Below, piece by piece: positions 55,646-64,000 of a stretch of 64,000 nucleotides of DNA (positions are counted from its first letter, which is position 1; the number at the start of each line of letters is the position of its first letter). Under the pieces are notes generated by a model. It searched no databases. It saw nothing but the letters and a program-made list of their open reading frames with translations, and was not told the origin of the DNA. The translations under genes were made by a program, and so were the position numbers. The stretch lies in the NCBI GenBank assembly GCA_020796225.1, contig CM036765.1:35864066-35928065 (forward strand), in the 5' to 3' direction. This stretch comes from Arion vulgaris (Eukaryota; Mollusca; Gastropoda; Stylommatophora; Arionidae).

Positions 55646-56044
55646 GATTTCACATTCGAACTTGACAGTTCTGTTTAATTTATTAAATGTGTCATTTGTA
55701 TTTTTACAACAAAGGTAACAGTCATCGCTTTTTGAGTTTGTAATGTGAAGTCAGAGGTTAGAAGTCACTGTGGCAGCTGGAAAAAATGATCAGAAGAAAG
55801 ATATAAGACGCAAGAGATTGAAGCTAATAAACATCATGATAGCATCACATAGAAGAGCTTAAGAGAATTGTGTTGGTCAGGAACGTTTAAGATAGGCAAG
55901 TATGGAGATTCATGAACACCAACGACAGCAGATGTGGCATCTGATAAGTTAGCAACAACATTCTTCTTCTTCGTCTCTTAATTCTACTTGAAGCATAAGA
56001 CATCCACAAATTTCTTCAAACAAGATCTTTATTAATACCAAAAA
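55646..56044. other. Intergenic sequence without recognised features
   Basis: No feature recognised. Confidence 0.4.
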
Positions 56045-56047
56045 AAA

Positions 56048-56255
56048 TATGCCCGTCTTCCCAGTGTGTTCCTAGCGTGTTCGACTACGGGTGACAAGCT
56101 CCCTGTGAGTGCGGGTTCAATTACGCGGGCCGGCAGAAAAGCCACAGGTTCTCCAGGTTCACGATGTTCGTTGAACCGAACCGAAGGGTTACGATGTCCA
56201 CGGCACCAAGCCGAAGAGCTGAAAGCTCAAGTGCTTCTGGATCGGTAAAAATAAA
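56048..56255 (+). mobile_element. SINE family 3 copy
   Basis: gcccgtcttcccagtgtgtt, cgggttcaattacgcgggc (B box with one change), gccacaggttctcc, cttctggatcgg plus A-rich tail. Confidence 0.82.
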
Positions 56256-56299
56256 ATGAAATACAAAAATAAACATTTGATGACCAATAATGTAGTCTA

Positions 56300-56420
56300 T
56301 TGTCTATTCCCAGGAGAAGATGAAGTTGGCTGTCCACTCTTGCCGTTGAGCATAGGGACGGGGGCTTCAATTTGCATTCTGAGGCCAGATGAGTCGTCCT
56401 AATAATATAGTTGAACAATA
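56300..56420. repeat. Low-copy repeat, partner of 31080-31230
   Basis: Carries ggctgtccactcttgccg and gaggccagatgagtcg in the order seen at 31130-31190. Confidence 0.5.
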
Positions 56421-56689
56421 AAGTTGATATTTTCTAACTTGTTGATTTGTCTAATGGTAACTGACATCCTTTTCAATAATTGACGTTTTCAATTTCGATA
56501 TTGATTTTTATTGAGTGCTGTTTGTTTGTGTATAACATCTGCACATTTGAATTATGACAACAAACTGCAACATGTAATTCAGTTGACATTTGTAGATATC
56601 AGGTTTCGGTGGGTTTGTAAAGTATCGCTGACGTTTTACAAATGATTTATTTGCTGTTGTTTATTTGTTTGCTTTCTGTTTTTATCAAC

Positions 56690-56975
56690 CTAGTTAATCA
56701 CTCTTTGTCATCTGTGTGATATGCACCGAGAATGTGAGTACTTGGCGACCAATTTAGGTCTTACGGCATGTGAGACAGGAACAACTGAAGTTCAGTCAAA
56801 CTGTATGCAGATTATCTAACAAGAAACACACTTGTACAGACAATTAACTTAAATCTTACAAATAGAAAACACTACTCTAAAGTACCACATCTGAAGTGTT
56901 ATTGTAGCGTAATATCAGATCTGATTGGTTATATAGAGTTTGTCATAGCTGACTCATGCTATTGATGTGCTAAGT
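56690..56975. repeat. Dispersed repeat, partner of 2690-2990
   Basis: Colinear blocks (gagaatgtgagta, aaatcttacaaatagaaaa, taaagtaccacatctgaagt). An inserted piece near 56750-56780 is unique to this copy. Confidence 0.55.
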
Positions 56976-57182
56976 TTACTATTCTTGAAGAGAGTGTCTG
57001 TTAACGGTTTCATGTTCATATTTTTTAAAACGGGATCAAGTGTAGTAGTCAAAAAGTTTGAAGATGGGCATCTCAGTAATGTTTTACAATTTGAGGTATC
57101 GTTGAGGTTGTCGCGACCAGGGGATCCACTCAGTTCGAGCGTGTATCTTTCTATCTATCTCAAACCTTGTCTTATACATACA

Positions 57183-57262
57183 TATCTGTGATAATCTATG
57201 TGATAATCTCTGTGAAACTCTCTGTGATAATCTCTGTGATAATCTCTGTGATAATCTCTGTG
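57183..57262. repeat. 14-bp tandem repeat (gtgataatctctgt)n
   Basis: About five units with slight variation. It abuts the head of a family 7 element. Confidence 0.85.
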
Positions 57263-57785
57263 GCGTGTAGGTAAGATGCCAACCTCTCGCTCCAAATGTA
57301 TTCGGTTCGTTCCTGCGTTGAAAGATAGTGATATTTGTCCCCTATCCCTGATCTCTATGTAGGTGAAATCAAGTTCCTAGTCCTATTGAAGACACGCAAT
57401 AAAATGTAGGTCCCATGCGGAAAATGAACCATTGGCAGTTGAAATTTGATAAGAGTATGCCACAAAACCGCTGCCCGGGATGAATTCATGAAAAGATGAA
57501 CACACAATTTCTACACAAACTGACACCCTCTTTGACACAGCGCAACAATCACGAAGACGGAGTTCCGTAATACGTGCACTACTCTGAGATCTTCATATGT
57601 AAAAAAAAGGCTTCCATAGGCCCCTACCTTAGTCATCCCTTACAGCATGCCTTGTAGGTCGCAGTGTTAGGTGCACTACTCTGAGATCTTCATATGTAAA
57701 AAAAAAAGAGACATGTGCACATATAGTTTACCAAGAGCAATGATGATGGTCCTGTCAATCAATCAATCAATCAAATGCTTTATGT
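57255..57785 (+). mobile_element. SINE-like family 7, fullest copy
   Basis: The head gtgtaggtaagatgccaacc has B-box-like cggttcgttcctgcg. The body reads cctgatctctatgtaggtg, aaaatgtaggtcccatgcgg, ccgctgcccggg, gagatcttc, tgatgatggtcctg. The tail is (CAAT)n near 57757-57771. Interrupted at 57609-57670 by a SINE family 1 fragment. Confidence 0.75.
57609..57670 (-). mobile_element. 62-bp SINE family 1 fragment with 35-bp flanking repeats
   Basis: Only the cctaccttagtcatccctta ... ccttgtaggtcgcagtg part of family 1 is present. Both sides carry gtgcactactctgag... through a run of eight or more A (57574-57608 and 57671-57707). Confidence 0.85.
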
Positions 57786-57804
57786 TCTGCTAAAATAGAA
57801 AATC

Positions 57805-58045
57805 CTAGGGTCTCTGTGGCTGAGTGGTTAAGCCCTTTGCATTGCGAGTCGAAGGTCGTCGGTTCGAATCCGGACCGCGGCCTTGTGTTCACGAGTGCAG
57901 TTTTTCCAGAGACCCTAGGATTGTTGCTGGAGCTACGGAGTTCGTGCTTTGTGCAATACTCTCGGCAGGTGGCGTGCCATTTCTGCGGAGAGGGACCGAG
58001 CCATATGGGGTAATACCCGGTGCAATGAAGTCAATCCTTCTGCTT
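57805..58045 (+). mobile_element. SINE family 4, clean copy with 9-bp TSD
   Basis: The TSD tagaaaatc lies at 57796-57804 and 58046-58054. The Ser/Leu-tRNA-like head ctgtggctgagtggttaagc has B box tcggttcgaatccgg. Body 241 bp, ending tcaatccttctgctt. Best reference for the family. Confidence 0.9.
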
Positions 58046-58204
58046 TAGAAAATCTGAAGTATCATAATCATCATTAGACCTGGTCGAGCTCAAGGACATC
58101 TAAGGAAGAGAGACATCATTTTCAGTCAACTCGATCTTATGCCGTTCTTTCTATCTCAAAACCTAGTCTTATGCATGTCTTGGAGGTCTTCCTCAAAAGT
58201 TCCA

Positions 58205-58495
58205 CTTTATCTTCTTCTTCTTCCGCGAACGCTCCATATCGACCACTTGTTAACCACCTTGTGTGATTTATATGTGATCTGAGCCTAACAGCGATTGTAC
58301 ATTGTGCAAGTTATGCGCCTACAAGTAGGCCAGACATCCGATTTCTGCGATGCTTTTTATTTACTAGGGTAGCTTCCCTACATCACTTTCCTACTAGGGT
58401 CCTACATCAGTCGCCTCTTACGACATGCCTTGTAGGTTGCAGTGGTACTATTCTTTGCTCCCTTGCGGACCCCGGCACCACACGGATAGGAGGGG
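58205..58495 (-). mobile_element. SINE family 1 with internal duplication
   Basis: Minus-strand full copy. Plus-strand text actagggtagcttccctac is followed by catcactttcctactagggt before the core, a short internal repeat that lengthens this copy. Confidence 0.8.
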
Positions 58496-59334
58496 GGTCG
58501 GTTCCGCTTTATGTACCCATACGTTTCCCTTTTTTTTCCCGCTGCAGTGCCCATTTCATTGCAAATCTTTACCCTTTGTTTCTCATCCTGAGGATATGTT
58601 CAGTCATTGTCTCTGTTCCATTTTCTAATTTCTATTTTCTAGACCAGTCAGTTCTTGAAGTCTGAATTATACAACATTCTATATTAAGTTCTGTGTTTTA
58701 TTCAATGTAAAATATAAATTACTTCAGTTTTCTAGGAACTCATATATCAGTAGTTTTAGTTTGGATGTGGTTATCTTCTTTACCAACGATATTTTTTATT
58801 TAGTGTGTAGATAAAATGTCGACAGCATCACACAAATAATGACGTGTTTACAGTAAAAGATAAACTAACATGGCAGGCATAGAACAAATAGACGGAAGTA
58901 AAATAACAAAAGATCAGACGTCTCTGTAGGAAGATTTTATTCTTGGATGAAAAATATGACAGTTTCATGCTGTTACTAATATCTTTATAATATAGCAAAA
59001 TCAGACAAAACACACGTGTCGGACGGGAACAATAATTACACTGTTACAAGCCACGAAGAAATGATGAAGACAAACGAAAAGACGGCGCTTAAGAGAAGAG
59101 AAACATCTAGCAGTAGACATATAACAATATACTTGTCTCTATTTCCTTAGATAAAACCAGTTCGATATCTATTACAGTCAATATGTGCAGCGGCCAGACA
59201 AATAGCAGCCACTCTTAATATTGTAATTATCTTCCCCTTCTGAGGATGACATATTTTTATATCAGAGGAGCTTTAAATATTGAGAGCATTACGGCAATAA
59301 CTATCCAGTCTTGCAGTAGAAGTTACTGCCATAT
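58496..59334. other. Intergenic sequence without recognised features
   Basis: AT-rich. No gene or repeat unit recognised. Confidence 0.4.
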
Positions 59335-59790
59335 TCTTCTTCTTCTTCTTCTGCGAACGCTTCATATTGATCACTTGTTAAACCACTTTTTGTGATTTTA
59401 TATGATCTGAGACAAAGAGCGATTGTACGTTGCGCAAGTTATGCGCCCACAAGTAGGTCATAACATCCAGTTCTGAGACTCTTTTTATTTTTTAGGGTAG
59501 CTTCCTAGAAGGAAATGGTGCCTGGTAAAAGAATAAGAGGAAGACCTAGAAGACGATGGGTGCAAGCTGTCATTGACGATCTGAGAATGACTGATGCTGA
59601 CACCGGTCAATTTGCACAGAACAGAGAGATTTTCAGGACTGCTGTCATGGGAGCCAATTTCCGGAAGGGACAAACTACTTGATGATGATGAGCTTCCTTA
59701 GGCCCCCCCTACCTTAGTCACCCCTTACAACATGCCTTGTAGGTCCCAGTGTTACTATTCTTTGCTCCCCTTGCGAGCACCTACAACACA
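59335..59790 (-). mobile_element. SINE family 1 split by a LINE tail
   Basis: The two halves (59335-59506 and 59691-59790) are continuous when 59507-59690 is ignored. Orientation is minus: ttcttcttcttctgcgaacg at the left, ccccttgcgagcacc at the right. Confidence 0.82.
59507..59690 (+). mobile_element. LINE 3' tail nested in a SINE, 8-bp TSD
   Basis: The TSD agcttcct lies at 59499-59506 and 59691-59698. One frame reads GKRIRGRPRRRWVQAVIDDL, TDADTGQFAQNREIFRTAVM and stops in actacttgatgatgatg. Strongly 5'-truncated (184 bp) with an intact reading frame. Confidence 0.85.
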
Positions 59791-59814
59791 CGTGTGACTG
59801 CCATATGATGGTGA

Positions 59815-60375
59815 TTGATTGATTAGGTGATAGGGCAGTCATCATTTTACTTTGGTAAATATGATCCATGTGTGCTTCAATCACTATCTTATACAGGAAG
59901 ATCTCAGCGGCAGTACCCGATGTCCGTAGCATCGGCAAGATCACCGATTACAATATTTTTAAAGTACACAGTTTTGTAGGAGTCTTCTTTTAACTCTTTC
60001 ACTCCTGAACTTTTGGTACTCCGAGATGCACGCATATTGCAATTAATGTATATTAAATTAACCTGTATAGTGGCTTTGCGTTATCTTATAAAATATCTCA
60101 AGCCAATATAACGGTTCAGAAGGGTTAACATTTCTAATGAATTTATCTCGGACAGCTGTTATTCAGCCTGCGGCTATTCATTTTCAATGACCAAGAGTTC
60201 TTGTACGTGCCCAACATTACGTACGTTTTTATCGGCCTCTCAGATAGGACTAGGTACTCGATCTCACCAACACTGACATCAGGGATCTATGGGAAAACAT
60301 CCCGATCGCTCTACGCAGGAACGAACCGAGGACCTTTGGAGCGAGAGACGCTCACCTTACTTCCACACAATAAAT
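59815..60375 (-). mobile_element. SINE-like family 7, minus copy
   Basis: The right end is the head (complement of gcaggaacgaaccgaggac is the B-box region). The left part holds the gatctcagcggcagta block and a tgattgattgatt tail on the plus strand. The middle (about 59950-60190) is diverged. Confidence 0.65.
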
Positions 60376-60389
60376 ACCATTAATATAAT

Positions 60390-61030
60390 AATAGCCGTCC
60401 ATCGCAAGCGATGATGACAACAATCTCAGACGTGTACTGTTGCACCTCTCTGGTGTGTGCGGAGGTGACTGTAGAGTCAATCCTAGAACAGAATCCCCGA
60501 CCACATGTGGGGCATACATGATCAAGGTTAGACATGTGCGTGTTGTGTGCTCTGTCTTTTCGCGCTGCTCGTTTTCTCTGTGACTCAACAATACGATGAT
60601 TCTCAGCTATTCGGTTCCTCTTTTGTTGTTACAGCGCCACATTTGGCGATCTTGCGCAAGGATTCCCAGCACGTATTGTCTATATCGAAGCATTTCAGAG
60701 ACACTTTAAGAGTGTCTTTAAAGCGTTTTTCTGTCCACCTGCTAAACGTCTGCCCCCTTCAAGCTCGCCATACATCAACTGTTTTGGGATGCGTTTATCA
60801 GGCATTCGAGCAACGTGACCAACCCATCTCAGTTGGGCCTTCTGCAACAGGGTGTTGACGCTTGGGATCTTTGCTCTTGTGAGGACTTCGCTGTCTGGAA
60901 TTTTGTCCTGCCAGTTTATTTTTAGTATTCTATTAATATATAATGTTACACACAACAAATACCATAAATATATAATGTTATGACGAATGTTGAACATTGT
61001 AGAAATTATAGGGCTCTGAAATGATAACAC
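60390..61030 (-). mobile_element. LINE C-terminus with C2H2 finger
   Basis: On the minus strand: KINWQDKIPDSEVLTRAKIP, LLQKAQLRWVGHVARMPDKR, LMYGELEGGRRLAGGQKNAL, then in other frames DNTCWESL, a CP.CG...C.RIGLYSHLRTHQRG finger and RLRWTAII. This is the post-RT tail typical of one LINE group, with several frame breaks. Confidence 0.75.
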
Positions 61031-61488
61031 ATTTATTCCACATTTAATAACCGTTTTGTTGTTATTTCTATATTCTATTTCATTATGTGATATATAGCAA
61101 CACCTTTATGTATACCTTGTGTGCTATATGGTGTTAAATAATTGCATATCAATTCATCACTCTGTGAATCAATTCGCTAAAATAATATATGTTGATTATT
61201 TTGTTTCTGCGGTTTAATGATCGATTCCTGTTATCTTTTTCTGCACATATGTTTTTCTTTTAAATCCAATAGATTTACTTTATTTTGTGTATTTAATGCA
61301 ACGTTGTTTAATACAGTGACCATGTTTTACATTCCTAGCGGGTTTTTTTTATATCGTCGGTATTTCAAAAGAAGAAAAATATTTCTTAATAACAATTTGT
61401 TTCAGTTTTTCACGTAACACTCCCACAAACAAGGTTTGCCTGCTTTTGTAATCTTGTTTTCCTTTGTAACCATTATATTAGCTCACCT
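61031..61488. other. Intergenic sequence without recognised features
   Basis: AT-rich. No feature recognised. Confidence 0.4.
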
Positions 61489-61682
61489 GCCGAGCGTGTT
61501 TTAGCGCGTTGGACAACGGGTGACAAGTCCCCTGTGAGTGCGGTTCAATTCCACGGGCTGGCAGAAAAGCCACAGGTTCTCCAGATTTACGGTGTTCGGG
61601 GCATCGAATCAAAGGACTACGATGTCCATGGCACCGAGCCGAAGAGCTGAAAGTTCAAGTGCTTCTGGATTTGAAAACAAAA
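61489..61682 (+). mobile_element. SINE family 3 copy
   Basis: cctgccgagcgtgttttagc, gtgcggttcaattccacggg (B box), cagaaaagccacaggttctc, cttctggatttg plus A-rich tail. Imperfect accatt(a/c)tat blocks lie on both sides. Confidence 0.8.
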
Positions 61683-62050
61683 CAAAAACACCATTCTATT
61701 GCCCACTAACCCCGCCTTTTGCTTTTTCACACTAGAAATCATCGGCATCTTAACACATCGTTGAACAATTAACATGTGAATTTGGATAATATGTCATCAC
61801 AAGCGCTATCCTATCAGTTACAAAAATACAGAGTACACACAGAATACATACACAAATTAGTGTATCTTGCAGTAACAATACAGTAACAATAGACAAAAAA
61901 CTGCAAATATTTATAAACATAGTATAATGGGATCTTTCAAACCTACACATTTAATAGATTAATTGCTTTTCAGTTTCCGTTTTAGGTTGAAATATCTTCA
62001 ATGCACTCCGAATATGTCTATCGGTGCTCCGATCACCTTCGCAATCTCTC
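61683..62050. other. Intergenic sequence without recognised features
   Basis: No gene recognised. The right end (gtctatcggtgctccgatcac) echoes text near 18700 and 39650. Confidence 0.4.
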
Positions 62051-62455
62051 TAACATCGTCCAGCTACTATCCGTATCAGCTCAAAATTGACAGATCAGTC
62101 TACTAATACATCCACTGTGCTATCCCTGTATCAGCTTTAAATTGACCGATCAGCCAACTAATACATCCACTGTGCTGTCCCCGTATCAGCACAAAATTGA
62201 CCGATCAGCAAACTAATACATCCACTGTGCTGCCCCCGTATCAGCTTTAAATTGACCGATCAGTCTACTAATACATCCACTGTGCTATCCCTGTATCAGC
62301 TTTAAATTGACCGATCAGCCAACTAATACATCCACTGTGCTGTCCCCGTATCAGCACAAAATTGACCGATCAGCAAACTAATACATCCACTGTGCTGCCC
62401 CCGTATCAGCTTTAAATTGACCGATGAGCAGACTAATACATCCGTTGTGCTGTCC
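62051..62455. repeat. 55-bp satellite with a 165-bp higher-order unit
   Basis: Monomers start at 62106, 62161, 62216, 62271, 62326 and 62381. The first three differ from one another (tatccctg/tttaaatt, gtccccg/acaaaatt, gcccccg/tttaaatt). The next three repeat that order almost exactly, so 62106-62270 and 62271-62435 are two copies of a three-monomer unit. Confidence 0.92.
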
Positions 62456-63904
62456 CCATTATTGTTCCTCTCCTTTTCCACTTTCGGTTTTTGTGTTGCA
62501 ATTTTCTGTCCCCATTCGGCAATCTAATCCTCATCCTTGCTATCCAGCAGCTTAAATGAAAATCCTCTTTGCGATCACACTCTATGAGGCTGTATAAAAG
62601 TATAATTGCTTTTGTGCGTTTGTGACATGTCCCGTACTTAACAAAGATCTTTTGATCGAAACGTTGATAATGTTGCTAATATTACAAAATCCCCTGGCTG
62701 CTTATCTTGTACCGTTGGTTTTTCAGATACATTACACTCTAGTACATACATTAGTTTACCAGAGAACTTTCGGTCGCTATCACAAATTGTTAAATGTCAT
62801 ATGTCAAAACGAATTTGTAGAACCAATGTTTTCGTATAATGGCTTCATAGATTATATTTAGAATACCACTGACTGCAGCCAAAAACAGACCGTTAAAGTA
62901 ATAGATGATAGAATAATGACATATTCTACTTGTTTCTAACACTGTCCGAAATACAATTTTATAATTATGTTTGTAATGAAGCAGAGAAATTTCCTATTGT
63001 AAGTGATTCTCTAGTCAGAGTGTAGTGGATGACAAAGTAAGGGCGTGGTATCACTAGATTGTTATCATCTAACACTGTTTGATGGACAAAATCAATGAGA
63101 AAATATGTTGGATTTATTTATCATTAGGTAAGGAAGGCAGAATTGGGAGAAGAAAGTCGAGAAAAGAGAATGCCTGACACATACATACGCGCGCGCGAAC
63201 ACACACGAGCCCAGACATAAATTCAAACACAGATGTAAAGAAAGAGTAAAACAGAGGCAAATCAAACACGAAAATCAGACATATTTTAATAACTTTTTAT
63301 ACAATTTCTTTGGTTTCCTCTTTCATTTCTTTGGTTTTTCGTATTCTTCTTCTTCGTTTTCGTCCTAATTTTCTTGACTACGACTAACAGAGCAGTCAGT
63401 TATCAATGCGTCTTGTGACGCTTTGTAAGACAACAACAAAATATCTGCACTTTGTTCGAACCGGGGTATTTCTTCGTAGAGTGCTCTATATTCTGATCCA
63501 AAATGTGCATCTCTGCTTCCGTTGGTCTTCTCCAGGTTATGATCTGCATCTTCGTTGAAAATTAGACTTATTTTATTCTACTAAAACATGCCTTTAGATA
63601 CCATAATGTATTGAGAGAATATAGTGAGCAATTGAATTATTGATGACAAAGACAGTAACAAAATAATAAATATTTCAAATTAACAATCCCGTTATCTTCC
63701 AAGACTATACTATGTTAAATGTACGGGACTTTACAATTTCAAGTACAAGTATGCAGACTGTGGGCGGGCCAAATCATTTTCCGTGCTTATGGAACGTCGG
63801 TTACGGCAAAATTGAATCCCAAAAGCTTTTTTTTTCACTTCGACAAACAAAAGGTTTGATGTGTGAACAATAACTATTCAAACTAGAATGTTCTACTTAT
63901 TTAT
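62456..63904. other. Intergenic sequence without recognised features
   Basis: A small CG/CA-alternating patch lies at about 63187-63207. The 79-codon plus frame at 62622-62861 has no recognisable domain. No gene supported. Confidence 0.4.
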
Positions 63905-64000
63905 CTTCTTCTTGTCTTCTTCTTCATACGCTCCATATCTACCACTTGTTAAACCACTCTTTGTGACTTGTATGTGATCTGAGCCTAAGAGAGATTGTAC
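63905..64000 (-). mobile_element. SINE family 1, cut by the window edge
   Basis: cttcttcttcatacgctcc, accacttgttaaaccactct and tgatctgagcctaagagag are the 3' end of a minus-strand copy that continues to the right. Confidence 0.8.

Noticed and set aside
55321..55665. Hundred-codon repeat proteins on both strands
   Set aside because: They arise because the satellite unit is 39 bp. No start context, domain or splice support.
57810..57885. tRNA gene with good A and B boxes
   Set aside because: It is the head of a SINE with TSDs and a 170-bp body. The arms do not fold into a proper acceptor stem. The same holds for 43990 and 54503.

Overview
This is animal (eukaryotic) nuclear DNA: AT-rich, intron-rich and crowded with retrotransposon debris. 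Two conserved host genes are recognisable, both on the minus strand. Their protein sequences and intron structure fit an invertebrate. The many tRNA-headed SINEs and APE-type LINE fragments would suit a mollusc (a cephalopod is one candidate), but the species is an inference and the window does not prove it.

Left third (about 1-18431): the IMP dehydrogenase gene. Twelve coding exons run from the start codon at 18431 down to 357, and the last ~80 codons lie beyond the left edge. All 12 splice junctions keep phase, and residue numbering matches the human enzyme exactly (Asp274, Cys331, Asp364, Arg429). The introns hold a broken spliced piggyBac transposase (3921-5946), minisatellites, SINEs and LINE tails. 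From 18432 to 28022 there is no convincing gene, only SINEs and LINE pieces, several nested with readable target-site duplications (TSDs).

Middle (28142-38378): a complete six-exon gene for a RIB43A-type ciliary microtubule inner protein (RIBC2), about 378 codons. Its last exon carries an in-frame TGA, and conserved residues around it lie in shifted frames. The large introns hold LINE copies, a tandem array and an (AT)n tract.

Right part (38400-64000): no host gene found. It is a mosaic of at least seven SINE-like families, LINE 3' fragments from several families, hAT-like MITEs with 8-bp TSDs, and satellites. The most striking structure is a 5'-truncated LINE (48926-51329) flanked by ~572-bp, nearly identical direct repeats, which looks like an extraordinarily long TSD. 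Other notable items are a 38-bp palindromic satellite (44753-44993), a 165-bp higher-order repeat (62106-62435) and a repeat family associated with (AT)n tracts.

No virus, CRISPR array, rRNA or functional tRNA gene was found. SINE families are numbered 1-7 here for convenience; the labels are mine, not database names.
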